Source: Halothermothrix sp.
GTDB taxonomy: Bacteria; Bacillota; Halanaerobiia; DY22613
Length of the DNA stretch: 64,000 bases
Direction: 5' to 3'
NCBI GenBank assembly: GCA_016841825.1
Contig: JAENYK010000002.1
Location: 1 to 64,000, forward strand
This document shows positions 1-8,231 of this stretch, piece by piece. Every line of letters starts with the position of its first letter. The stretch's first letter is position 1. The position numbers and the translations under genes were made by a program. Below the pieces are notes generated by a model. The model did not search any database. It was not told the DNA's origin and was given only the letters and a program-made list of their open reading frames with translations.

Positions 1-412
1 GAAAGACGAAGGAAACACAACATTTTCTGTGTCCAGTTTACTTAGAACACTCCAATGTTTAAACTTTAAAATACTTTTTTATAAACACAATACGTAACCT
101 ACATGTATGAAAATAAAGTATCAACTGTGCTATACAAAAAATATTTTGTCTAATACAGTTGACACATCCCTTTCTCAAAGCATCAAAAGGTATAAAAGTT
201 CTACCCTTCTACCGACCGACAGCAAGATTAGCCGTGTGATTCTTAATTATCGCATTAGTGAAATAAAGTGACATCATAGCTGTTAATCTTGAATAATAAA
301 TTTATAAAAACCTAGTTGTATGTACATCAAAACAATAAAATGGTTTTTCTTTATAATAATTAAACAAAGCAAATTACCTTCTTCTGCTTAATCAAATGAT
401 TATTTTTTATTA
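1..412. other. AT-rich intergenic DNA with no supported gene
   Basis: No reading frame with a ribosome binding site and family resemblance is visible on either strand. There is a TTGACA at 159-164 but no -10 element at a suitable distance. The stretch ends in the terminator-like hairpin at 414-444, so the transcript that hairpin serves probably begins upstream of the window or within this leader. Confidence 0.5.
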
Positions 413-413
413 A

Positions 414-444
414 GAAAGCTGATTCAGTCAGTTTTCTTTTTTTT
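414..444 (+). terminator. Rho-independent terminator or leader attenuator
   Basis: A 9-bp stem (414-422 with 428-436, one G-T pair) encloses a 5-nt loop and is followed by a run of seven or more T. It lies about 150 bp before the first gene of the kor operon. It either ends an upstream transcript or attenuates a long leader; the sequence does not decide. Confidence 0.65.
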
Positions 445-558
445 ATTAAAAATGCAATAAACTTTCCTCAAAAAAATTAAATTCGCATAATATTAAAAAA
501 AAAAGAAGGAATTCTGCTACTAGTGGCGAAATTTTTAGATACCAATTAAAGAAATAGC

Positions 559-575
559 ATTTCGATAAACGAAAT
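559..575. promoter_or_regulatory. Candidate operator for the IclR regulator
   Basis: A perfect inverted repeat, ATTTCG-ATAAA-CGAAAT, sits 26 bp before the first start codon of the operon. IclR-family operators are often short palindromes with TTTC/GAAA-type arms. The IclR-type gene at the far end of the same cluster (13670-14431) is the obvious candidate ligand. This is inference from position and symmetry only. Confidence 0.35.
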
Positions 576-600
576 CTAATCACAGAAAGGGAGGATGACA

Positions 601-1740
601 TTGAAAAGGAAGTTGCCAGTAAAAAATGCTGGTTTAAAAGTCTTACAGGGCAATGAAGCTTGTGCAGAAGGCGCCATCGCTGCCGGCTGTAACTTTTTCG
701 CAGGATATCCGATAACTCCAGCGACAGAGATTGCTGAGCATATGGCCAAAGTTTTACCACAAAATTCAGGAACTTTTGTGCAAATGGAAGATGAGCTGGG
801 TTCCATCAGTGCGATTATTGGGGCCCGGTGGGGGGGAAGTAAGTCGATGACTGCAACTTCTGGCCCGGGTCTTAGTTTGATGCTAGAAGGTTTAGGTTAT
901 GGTCTGGTATCTGAGACCCCGACAGTCATTGTTAACGTCCAGCGGGGCGGCCCATCTACTGGCCAGCCGACTGCATCATCCCAGCAAGATATTTATCAAG
1001 CTCGCTATGGTTCCCATGGTGATTATGAGTTGATTGCCTATGCACCATCTTCGGTGCAGGAGATGTTTGATTATACAGTTAAGGCTTTTAACCAATCGGA
1101 AAAATATCGAGTGCCAGTAATCATCCTGGCCGATGAGATTGTGGGGCATATGCGGGAAAAAATTCACATTCCAGACGAAGTTGAAATCGAATATCGGGAA
1201 GCACCTGCTAAATGTGAACAGCCCTATGCTGTTGATGAATCTCTGATTCCACCATCGGTCGAATTTTTTCAAGGACATAGTCTCTTAATTGATGGCCAGC
1301 TACATAATGAGCAAGGTTTACGAGCCGGTCACCTGCAAGATGTCAGTGCCAATCTGGTGGAACGCTTAAATCAAAAGATTCTTAAACATATCGATGAAAT
1401 TACTGATCTGGAAACTTATGAACTCGTCAACGCAAAAATTGTGGTCATCTGTTATGGTAGTGTATCTCGAGCAGCCTTACGGGCAGTAAAAGAAGCACGT
1501 TGCCAGGGAATCGCCGCTGGTTGGATCAAGATTAATACAGTCTGGCCATTCCCAGAAAAACAGCTGCAACAACTTACTAAGAATTCCGAAACAATTCTAG
1601 TTCCGGAAATGAATATAGGCAAGTATTACCGCGAAATTAAAGGTGGTCTCCGGGATAAAGAAGTTATCTCCTTACCATCCTTAGGCGGTAAATTACACAA
1701 GCCAGAAGAAATTTTACAGAAAATTAGGGAGGTGGAATAA
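601..1740 (+). CDS. korA: 2-oxoacid:ferredoxin oxidoreductase, alpha subunit
   Basis: This is the alpha subunit of a four-subunit 2-oxoacid:acceptor oxidoreductase, which oxidises a 2-oxoacid (2-oxoglutarate is likely here) plus CoA to acyl-CoA and CO2 while reducing ferredoxin. The N-terminal YPITPATE motif (about residues 36-43) and the EDELGSISAIIGA stretch are typical of the pyrimidine-binding domain; the C-terminal third carries the transketolase-C-like domain. An ATG lies at 595, directly against the GGGAGG box at 589-594. The TTG at 601 is spaced 6 nt from that box and is preferred (379 aa). Beta, ferredoxin and gamma subunits follow immediately. The adjacent sucCD genes favour 2-oxoglutarate over pyruvate or branched-chain oxoacids, but sequence alone does not prove it. 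Confidence 0.9.
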   Translation: MKRKLPVKNAGLKVLQGNEACAEGAIAAGCNFFAGYPITPATEIAEHMAKVLPQNSGTFVQMEDELGSISAIIGARWGGSKSMTATSGPGLSLMLEGLGYGLVSETPTVIVNVQRGGPSTGQPTASSQQDIYQARYGSHGDYELIAYAPSSVQEMFDYTVKAFNQSEKYRVPVIILADEIVGHMREKIHIPDEVEIEYREAPAKCEQPYAVDESLIPPSVEFFQGHSLLIDGQLHNEQGLRAGHLQDVSANLVERLNQKILKHIDEITDLETYELVNAKIVVICYGSVSRAALRAVKEARCQGIAAGWIKINTVWPFPEKQLQQLTKNSETILVPEMNIGKYYREIKGGLRDKEVISLPSLGGKLHKPEEILQKIREVE

Positions 1741-1742
1741 GC

Positions 1743-2555
1743 ATGCATAACTTATCAGCTAAGTATTTACGTCAAGATGCCTTACCCTATATCTTCTGTC
1801 CAGGATGTGGTGATGGCCAAGTTCTGAATGCCACCATAAGAGCAATTGATGATCTGGGGATTCGGGAAGATATCGCAGCCGTCAGTGGAATCGGTTGCTC
1901 AGGCTGGATTCCAGTCTATCTAGATATTGATGTAATCCATGCGATTCATGGTCGGGCAATTCCCTTTGCTGAAGGCTTAAAGTTGAGCCAGCCGAAGAAA
2001 AAAGTCATCGTCTTTACTGGTGATGGCGATTGTGTGGGGATTGGGGGTAATCATTTTATCCATGCAGCTAGGCGTAACATTGATTTGACGGTGGTTATGG
2101 TCAATAACTATATTTATGGAATGACCGGTGGACAAAAGGCGCCAACCACTCCTTTAAAAGCCACCACCAAAACTTCGCCATATGGCAATGCTGAAAGAAC
2201 ATTTGATGTCAGTCAATTGGCAATTTCTGCTGGAGCAACCTACGTGGCTCGCTGGTCGACAGCTTACCCAGTTCAATTAGAAAAAGCTATTAAAAAAGGG
2301 ATTGAACACAATGGTTTCTCCTTTATCGAAGTTATGACCCAATGTCCAATCCAGACCGGTAGAAATATTTTAAAAGAGAGAGACCCATGGAAGATGATGC
2401 AGTGGTATAAGGAGAATTCTACCATTGCCAAAAAGGGACAGGAGCCGGAAGCCGGCAAGATCCTTTTGGGTGAATTACAGGCTCAAGAAGTACCCGAATT
2501 TACTCAATTACTCGCCGAAGTAAGGAGGGAATTTACCGTTGAAGATAACAATTGA
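1743..2555 (+). CDS. korB: 2-oxoacid:ferredoxin oxidoreductase, beta subunit (TPP-binding)
   Basis: This 270-aa beta subunit binds thiamine pyrophosphate and a [4Fe-4S] cluster. The CPGCG motif is at residues 19-23. The TPP motif starts with GDGD at 93-96 and ends with NN at 121-122, and the IYGMTGGQ stretch follows. The gene begins 2 nt after korA ends. Its 3' end overlaps the ferredoxin-like subunit gene by 17 nt, which indicates translational coupling. Length and motifs match KorB/VorA-type proteins. Confidence 0.92.
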   Translation: MHNLSAKYLRQDALPYIFCPGCGDGQVLNATIRAIDDLGIREDIAAVSGIGCSGWIPVYLDIDVIHAIHGRAIPFAEGLKLSQPKKKVIVFTGDGDCVGIGGNHFIHAARRNIDLTVVMVNNYIYGMTGGQKAPTTPLKATTKTSPYGNAERTFDVSQLAISAGATYVARWSTAYPVQLEKAIKKGIEHNGFSFIEVMTQCPIQTGRNILKERDPWKMMQWYKENSTIAKKGQEPEAGKILLGELQAQEVPEFTQLLAEVRREFTVEDNN

Positions 2556-2748
2556 TAGCCGTTATTGTAAAGGCTGCAATGTTTGTATTGATGTTTGTCC
2601 GAAAAAAGTGTTTGAATCTTCAAATTCTAGAAGTAATGCGGGCTATTTGATGCCTGAGGTGGCCCATGCTGAGAGTTGTATCAACTGTGCCCTCTGTGAA
2701 AGGTTATGCCCAGATACTTGTATCAATGTGGAAAAGGAGGGAGCTTAG
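2539..2748 (+). CDS. korD: 2-oxoacid:ferredoxin oxidoreductase, ferredoxin-like delta subunit
   Basis: This 69-aa protein holds two complete [4Fe-4S] motifs of the CxxCxxCxxxCP type, at about residues 9-20 and 47-58. It is the electron-transfer subunit that passes electrons from the TPP/FeS core to free ferredoxin. The start is TTG at 2539, with GGAGG at 2524-2528 inside the end of korB. No ATG is available at a sensible position. The ferredoxin subunit lies between the beta and gamma subunits, giving order A-B-D-C. Confidence 0.88.
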   Translation: MKITIDSRYCKGCNVCIDVCPKKVFESSNSRSNAGYLMPEVAHAESCINCALCERLCPDTCINVEKEGA

Positions 2749-3282
2749 ATGAAAAATGAGATTAGAATCGTCGGCTCAGGTGGACAAGGTGTTATCTTGT
2801 GTGGAATTATCCTGGCTCATGCCTTCGGAATCTATGAAAAGTTAGAAGTGGTTCAAACTCAAAGCTATGGCCCTGAGTCAAGAGGAGGAGCTTGCCAGAC
2901 TGAATTAATTGTAGCTGACTCGGCGATTGATTATATGAAGGTCGTAGAACCTAATTACTTAATTGCTTTCAATGAATTGGGTTACAAAAAATATGTGGAG
3001 AATAAAGTTACCGATAAAACTACTGTGTTAGTGGATAGCACCTTTATTCAGTCGTCTGATGATAAATTTTTTCAAATACCCGCCACTCAGATCGCCGAAT
3101 CAGAGTTGAAAGGATTTGTTGCTAATATTGTGATGCTGGGGGCTTTTGCAAAGGTTTGTGATTTCATTGATTATGCTTCTTTAGAAAAAGCCGTCCAGGA
3201 TGTAGTTAACCCTGCTTTTTATGAGATCAACTTAAAGGCTCTCAAATTTGGCTATGAAAGGTTAGGTGAAGCAGCCGAATGA
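2749..3282 (+). CDS. korC: 2-oxoacid:ferredoxin oxidoreductase, gamma subunit
   Basis: This 177-aa protein is the gamma domain, the CoA-side subunit. The glycine-rich N-terminus (GSGGQGVILCG) and the SYGPESRGGACQTE stretch are hallmarks of the POR/KOR gamma family. The ATG follows directly on the korD stop, with GGAGGG as its ribosome binding site. Its 3' end overlaps sucC by 4 nt (ATGA), so the oxidoreductase and the CoA ligase are translationally coupled. That coupling supports the acyl-CoA product feeding straight into SucCD. Confidence 0.9.
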   Translation: MKNEIRIVGSGGQGVILCGIILAHAFGIYEKLEVVQTQSYGPESRGGACQTELIVADSAIDYMKVVEPNYLIAFNELGYKKYVENKVTDKTTVLVDSTFIQSSDDKFFQIPATQIAESELKGFVANIVMLGAFAKVCDFIDYASLEKAVQDVVNPAFYEINLKALKFGYERLGEAAE

Positions 3283-4427
3283 AATGTTACGAATACGAAG
3301 GGAAAAAAATCTTTCAAGATTTCCAAATCACCATCCCAGTGGGAGTCGTTGCTAACACATTAGCTGAAGCTATCGAATTCTTTCATGCTCAACAAGCTCC
3401 TATTGCCATCAAAGCACAGGTCTTGAGTGGAAAGCGGGGTAAAGCTGGGGGGATTAAATTTGCCGACAATCTGACTGATCTTAAAAAAAATTTTACTAAG
3501 ATTAAAGAGATGGATATCTATGGGGAAAAAGTCCACACTATTTTGCTAGAAAAGAAACTGCAGATTGCAAAAGAGTTCTATCTTGGGATCACGATTGATC
3601 CGGGAGTTAAGGCTCCAGTTTTAATCTTCTCGCCAGAGGGCGGCATGGATATTGAAGAGATTGCTCAACAATACCCAGATAAAATTTTAAAAAGTAAACT
3701 CAGTGAAACCAGTGATCAGTCAACATATCAAGAGTTATTAGCGCCTTTTGCTCTGGATGCTGAGTTAGTAAAAAAGTTAGCGGAGATGATGGATAAGCTA
3801 GCCAGACTGTTCTACGCTGTCGATGCCACTACAGCAGAAATTAACCCATTGGTGGTCGATGAACAGGATGAAATTATCGCTGCAGATTCTAAATTAGTCA
3901 TTGATGACAGTGCATATTTTCGGCAAAAGGAGCTGGGTTTGGCAGTGAAAGAAGAAGACGATAATCCGCTGACCTTAAGGGCAAAAGCTGCTGGACTAGC
4001 CTATGTGGCCCTGGATGATGATGGCTATATTGGTTCTATCGCTGGCGGGGCGGGTCTGGCCCTGGCGACTATGGACACCATTCGGTTTTGTGGCGGTAAA
4101 CCAGCCAATTTTCTAGATATTGGCGGGGGTGTAACTGAGGAAAAGATGACTAATGCCGTCAAAATTGTTGCTGCCAGAAGCAATGTCCGGGGAATCATCG
4201 TAAATGTTTTTGGTGGGATCAACAACTGTGAGATTATGGCTCGCGGAATTCAACGAGCCATCACCGAAGATGGACTTGAAGCACAGATCGTGGTCAAAAT
4301 GAGAGGTCACTCCCAGGAAGAAGGCTGGGCACTGCTGGAAAGTTTGAACATTCCGGTGATCAAATTTGGCACTACTGAAGATGCTGTGAACGCTTTATTA
4401 ACAAATTTGCAAGGGGGGAGTGAGTGA
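3279..4427 (+). CDS. sucC: Succinyl-CoA synthetase (ADP-forming), beta subunit
   Basis: This 382-aa protein has the N-terminal ATP-grasp fold and the C-terminal CoA-ligase fold. The TAEINPLVV motif and the ANFLDIGGG glycine-rich loop are characteristic. With the alpha subunit it converts succinyl-CoA, ADP and phosphate into succinate, ATP and CoA, the substrate-level phosphorylation step of this operon. It overlaps korC by 4 nt and ends in a TGATG overlap with sucD. Length matches the usual 385-390 aa. Other malate-CoA-ligase-type members of the family have similar sequences, so the substrate is inferred from context. Confidence 0.9.
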   Translation: MKCYEYEGKKIFQDFQITIPVGVVANTLAEAIEFFHAQQAPIAIKAQVLSGKRGKAGGIKFADNLTDLKKNFTKIKEMDIYGEKVHTILLEKKLQIAKEFYLGITIDPGVKAPVLIFSPEGGMDIEEIAQQYPDKILKSKLSETSDQSTYQELLAPFALDAELVKKLAEMMDKLARLFYAVDATTAEINPLVVDEQDEIIAADSKLVIDDSAYFRQKELGLAVKEEDDNPLTLRAKAAGLAYVALDDDGYIGSIAGGAGLALATMDTIRFCGGKPANFLDIGGGVTEEKMTNAVKIVAARSNVRGIIVNVFGGINNCEIMARGIQRAITEDGLEAQIVVKMRGHSQEEGWALLESLNIPVIKFGTTEDAVNALLTNLQGGSE

Positions 4428-5299
4428 TGGCAGTCTTAGTTAATCAAGATACCCAGGTGATCATTCAAGGAATCACCGGTAAACAAGGGAGAACTCATAC
4501 TAAATTAATGCAGAACTACAATGTCCAGGTGGTTGCTGGCACGTCACCAGGGAAAGGTGGCCAAGAGGTCTATGGAGTCCCAGTTTATGATGCAGTAGCC
4601 ACTGCAACAGCCGAACATTCAATCAATGCTAGCATGGTGATTGTTCCCCCGCCTTTTGTTTTGTCAGCGGCAACAGAAGCTATTGAACAGCGCATTCCAC
4701 TGGTCGTGATCATTACTGAGCATGTTCCAGTTCATGATAGTATTCGGATTAAACAATTGGCAGATCAGTATGGAGTTACCGTGGTGGGTCCAAACACTAT
4801 TGGAGTAATCTCACCAGGTAAAGGAAAAGTTGGCATCATGCCTGGTTATATATATAGTGAAGGCCAGATTGGAGTAATCTCCCGGAGTGGAACTTTGACC
4901 CATGAAGTTTCCTCAAACCTGACGTATCGGGGCTATGGTCAATCAACTTGTATCGGAATTGGGGGAGATCCAGTAGTTGGTACTGATTTTGTGGAGGCTT
5001 TAAAATTATTCCGCGAAGATGATGAGACCCAATTGATTATTCTGATTGGGGAGATTGGAGGTGTTGGCGAAGAGAAAGCAGCCCAATATATCAAAGAAAC
5101 TAACTATCCCAAGCCTATCGTTGCCTTTATCGCAGGACAGACAGCTCCAAAAGGCAAGAAAATGGGTCATGCTGGAGCAATTATCAGTGGAAATATGGGC
5201 TCTGCTGAGTCAAAAATGAAATTGTTGGGGGAGGCTGGCGTTCAGGTCGCTGAAACATTGGATCAAATCTTAGAAATTGTTGAAAAATCAGACCTTTAG
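4427..5299 (+). CDS. sucD: Succinyl-CoA synthetase, alpha subunit
   Basis: This 290-aa alpha subunit has a CoA-binding Rossmann domain (GITGKQGRTHT near the N-terminus) and the catalytic histidine, phosphorylated during turnover, in the GHAGAIISG motif near residue 245. The ATG at 4427 overlaps the sucC stop (TGATG) and has a GGGGGGAG box 7 nt upstream. A GTG one codon earlier is the less likely start. It partners the preceding beta subunit. A 91-bp gap separates it from the isocitrate dehydrogenase-like gene. Confidence 0.92.
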   Translation: MAVLVNQDTQVIIQGITGKQGRTHTKLMQNYNVQVVAGTSPGKGGQEVYGVPVYDAVATATAEHSINASMVIVPPPFVLSAATEAIEQRIPLVVIITEHVPVHDSIRIKQLADQYGVTVVGPNTIGVISPGKGKVGIMPGYIYSEGQIGVISRSGTLTHEVSSNLTYRGYGQSTCIGIGGDPVVGTDFVEALKLFREDDETQLIILIGEIGGVGEEKAAQYIKETNYPKPIVAFIAGQTAPKGKKMGHAGAIISGNMGSAESKMKLLGEAGVQVAETLDQILEIVEKSDL

Positions 5300-5390
5300 T
5301 TAGAAGAGTTAAAATGTTTTAAAAAAGCAAGAAGATTTATTAAATAAACCGAATTAACACCAAAATCAATCGAAATAGGAGGTTTTTGAA

Positions 5391-6446
5391 ATGCACAAGA
5401 TTACTTTAATTAAGGGTGATGGTATTGGCCCAGAGATTACAGATGCAACTATTCAAGTCATTGAAGCGACTGGTGTTCAGATTGACTGGGAAGAGGTTCC
5501 GGTTGGAGAAAATGCTGTGGAGAAATATCACACTCCATTACCCGAAGTAGCTCTAGAATCAATTTTACGGAATAAAGTTGCTTTAAAGGGCCCTACGACC
5601 ACTCCATTCGGTGGCGATTATTCTGTAGAGATTACCTGGGGAGGTAATGGGAAAAAGGGTGTACGGAAGTATCCCAGTATCAGTGTAGCTTTGCGGAACG
5701 AGTTAGATCTCTATTGCAATGTGCGAGAGATTAAAAATTATCCTGGAGTTGAATCAAAATATCAGAATATTGACATCGTTTTCTTCCGGGAAAATACTGA
5801 AGATCTCTATGCTGGTAAAGAACACATGGTGGTAGATGGTGTAGCTGAGAGCTTAAAGATTATCACTGAAAAAGCTACCCGCCGTGTTGCCAAGTTTGCT
5901 GCTGAGTATGCTGTGAAGAATAATCGCAAAACCCTGACCGTTGTGCATAAAGCTAATATTATGAAGAAAACAGATGGCTTATTCCTGGAAGTTGCCCAAG
6001 ATGAGATTGGTAAGTATCCTTCTTTAGAAGTAAATGACCGGGTTGTAGACAATATGTGTATGCAATTGGTGCAAAAGCCAGAACAATATGATTGCTTAGT
6101 TCTCCCAAATCTCTATGGTGATGTCTTATCTGATTTGGGTGCTGGTTTGATTGGTGGATTGGGTGTAGCGCCAGGTGCGAACATCGGTGATAATGCTGCT
6201 GAGTTTGAAGCCATTCATGGTAGTGCTCCTAAATATACTGGTTTAAACCGGGCCAACCCAATGGCACTCTTACTCTCAGGAGTAATGATGTTAAAACATA
6301 TTGGTGAAGTAGAAGCAGCTCAGAAGATCGAAAAAGCATTAACTATAGTTCTTCAGGATAAATCCAAGATTACGGTTGATTTAGGTGGTACTGCTGGCAC
6401 CAAAGAGATGGGCCAGGCGATCGCCGAAGTTGTAGCCACTTTATAA
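5391..6446 (+). CDS. icd: Isocitrate dehydrogenase-like beta-decarboxylating dehydrogenase
   Basis: This 351-aa member of the isocitrate/isopropylmalate dehydrogenase family oxidises and decarboxylates a 2-hydroxyacid to a 2-oxoacid. The SxxVALR motif (96-102) has serine where isocitrate dehydrogenases bind substrate, and RENTEDLYAG follows at 133-142. HGSAPKYTG (276-284) carries the Lys-Tyr pair typical of NADP enzymes, yet the C-terminal DLGGTAGT region looks like NAD-type enzymes, so the cofactor is uncertain. An unusual insert of about 19 residues (76-94) sits between TPFGG and the substrate helix. The GGAGG at 5380-5384 supports the ATG. Placed between sucCD and the aconitase-like genes, it most probably supplies 2-oxoglutarate; homoisocitrate or tartrate-type substrates remain possible. 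Confidence 0.82.
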   Translation: MHKITLIKGDGIGPEITDATIQVIEATGVQIDWEEVPVGENAVEKYHTPLPEVALESILRNKVALKGPTTTPFGGDYSVEITWGGNGKKGVRKYPSISVALRNELDLYCNVREIKNYPGVESKYQNIDIVFFRENTEDLYAGKEHMVVDGVAESLKIITEKATRRVAKFAAEYAVKNNRKTLTVVHKANIMKKTDGLFLEVAQDEIGKYPSLEVNDRVVDNMCMQLVQKPEQYDCLVLPNLYGDVLSDLGAGLIGGLGVAPGANIGDNAAEFEAIHGSAPKYTGLNRANPMALLLSGVMMLKHIGEVEAAQKIEKALTIVLQDKSKITVDLGGTAGTKEMGQAIAEVVATL

Positions 6447-6464
6447 AATAAGGGGTGACAAAAG

Positions 6465-7715
6465 ATGGGACAAACAATTGTTGAAAAAATATTTTCGGCC
6501 CACTGTGGTCAAGAGGTTCAGGCGAATGATTTGGTAATGGCAAATGTAGATTTGGTCTTAGGACATGATTACAATGGAGCACTGACCATCGACATTTTTA
6601 ACGAATTGAATAAGCCCCTCTGTGATAAAGATAAAGTGATTTTTGTCATGGACCATGTGGTTCCGAGTCCTTCTGAAGATTATTCTCGGTTACAGGGTAA
6701 GGTCAGGCGCTTTACTGCTGAGCATGAGATTAAACTCTATGAGATGGGGGACGGTATCTGTCATCAGCTGCTCCCACAAAATGGACATATTTTGCCAGGT
6801 GATCTGATAGTAGGTACAGATTCCCATACATGTACTTATGGGGCTTTAAATGCTTTTTCCACCGGAGTTGGCTCCACCGATATGGTTGCTGTTTTGGCTA
6901 CAGGAAAGTTGTGGTTTCGAGTTCCCGAAACTGTCAAAATATTCTTGAATGGTAAGCTGCCTGAGGGTGTTTATGCTAAAGATATCATCTTATATCTTTT
7001 AGGACAGCTGTCGGCCAAAGGAGCTATTTATGAAGCAATCGAGTTTTCCGGGCCAGTCATCGATAATCTTGAGATTGATGACCGGCTAACCGTCTCCAAT
7101 ATGGTAGTAGAGATGGGAGCTAAAGCTGGGATTATGCCCGGGGATGAGAAGCTGATAACCTGGCTAAAATCTCGCACTGATCGAGAGGTCAATCTAGTTA
7201 AGCCAGATGAGGATGCGGTTTACAAAAAAGTTATGCATTTTGATCTATCCAACTTAGTGCCCCAGGTGGCCAAACCCCACAATGTGGACAATGTTACTGA
7301 CTTAGCTGAGGTAATTGGGGCGAAGGTGAATCAGGGAGTTTTGGGAACTTGTACCAATGGACGGATTCAGGATTTACGAATTGCGGCTGAGATTTTACGA
7401 GGCAAGACTATTGCGCGCGGTTTCAGACTTTTGGTGATTCCAGCATCTCGGGAAATTTTGATTCAGGCTATACATGAAGGGATCATTGAAGATCTGCTCA
7501 ATGCGGGTGCTACTGTGTTGCCACCCGGGTGTGGGCCATGTGCCGGAGCCCATGGGGGTGTACCAGATGATGGGGAAGTCGTCCTTTCAACCGCCAACCG
7601 TAATTTTAAAGGAAGGATGGGAAACAACCAGGCCTTCATTTACTTAGCTTCACCCGCGGTAGTGGCCGCGTCTGCGTTGACGGGTACAGTCGTTGATCCC
7701 AGGGAGGTGTTCTAA
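6465..7715 (+). CDS. Aconitase/isopropylmalate isomerase family, large subunit
   Basis: This 416-aa catalytic subunit of a LeuC-type [4Fe-4S] hydro-lyase has cluster ligands at Cys296 (GTCTNGR) and Cys356/Cys359 (GCGPC). The TDSHTCTYGALNAF motif around 118-131 is canonical. The N-terminal region (GHDYNGALTIDIFNEL) differs from classical LeuC, as in the clostridial and archaeal LeuC2/HacA subgroup used for aconitase, homoaconitase or 2,3-dimethylmalate dehydratase reactions. The small subunit follows with no gap. Next to an isocitrate dehydrogenase and a tricarboxylate transporter, isomerisation of citrate to isocitrate (or a methylated analogue) is the best guess. No leucine genes are nearby. 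Confidence 0.82.
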   Translation: MGQTIVEKIFSAHCGQEVQANDLVMANVDLVLGHDYNGALTIDIFNELNKPLCDKDKVIFVMDHVVPSPSEDYSRLQGKVRRFTAEHEIKLYEMGDGICHQLLPQNGHILPGDLIVGTDSHTCTYGALNAFSTGVGSTDMVAVLATGKLWFRVPETVKIFLNGKLPEGVYAKDIILYLLGQLSAKGAIYEAIEFSGPVIDNLEIDDRLTVSNMVVEMGAKAGIMPGDEKLITWLKSRTDREVNLVKPDEDAVYKKVMHFDLSNLVPQVAKPHNVDNVTDLAEVIGAKVNQGVLGTCTNGRIQDLRIAAEILRGKTIARGFRLLVIPASREILIQAIHEGIIEDLLNAGATVLPPGCGPCAGAHGGVPDDGEVVLSTANRNFKGRMGNNQAFIYLASPAVVAASALTGTVVDPREVF

Positions 7716-8207
7716 ATGAGTATGTTCGGTCAGGTGCACAAATTTGGTGATGATATCAATACTGATTACATTATTGCTGGTAAATATCGTTCTTTAAGTG
7801 GTGATATGGCCAAAATGGCGACGAAAATTTTCGCCGATTTAGATCCCGACTTTTATCAGAAGATTCAGCCTGGGGATTTCATTGTCGGCGGTGAAAATTT
7901 CGGTTGTGGTTCGTCGAGAGAGTATGCACCTCGCGTAATTTTAGAATCTGGATTAAAAGCGGTGCTGGCCAAATCATTTGCGCGGATTTTTTACCGTAAT
8001 TCTATTAATATCGGCTTACCAGTGATCATTTGCAATACTGATGGAATTGAGGCAGGTGATCAGTTAGAGATTGATTTAGAGTTAGGGGTTATTCGTAATT
8101 TGGATAAGGGTACAGAAGAAAAGATTACTCCCTATCCAGCGATAATAAATACAATTTTATCGAAAGGAGGGCTGTTGGAGTACCTCAAAAGTGATAATTT
8201 TTCTTAA
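7716..8207 (+). CDS. Aconitase/isopropylmalate isomerase family, small subunit
   Basis: This 163-aa swivelling-domain subunit has INTDYIIAGKYRS near the N-terminus and the conserved GENFGCGSSREYAP motif near residue 50. In this family the short loop after the INTD motif contacts the substrate side chain. Here the loop reads GKYRSL, with an arginine, which differs from typical leucine-pathway loops and could suit a carboxylate-bearing substrate. The start abuts the large-subunit stop; the ribosome binding site GGGAGG lies in the upstream coding end. Assignment to the family is firm; the substrate is inferred. Confidence 0.82.
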   Translation: MSMFGQVHKFGDDINTDYIIAGKYRSLSGDMAKMATKIFADLDPDFYQKIQPGDFIVGGENFGCGSSREYAPRVILESGLKAVLAKSFARIFYRNSINIGLPVIICNTDGIEAGDQLEIDLELGVIRNLDKGTEEKITPYPAIINTILSKGGLLEYLKSDNFS

Positions 8208-8231
8208 AAAACTAAATTTGGAGGTAATAAC

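Noticed and set aside
159-164. TTGACA in the first intergenic region as a promoter
   Set aside because: No -10 sequence lies 16-19 bp downstream.
446-806. Two minus-strand reading frames over the operon leader and the korA start
   Set aside because: They overlap the well-supported korA gene, have no family resemblance and no ribosome binding site; they are mirror frames.
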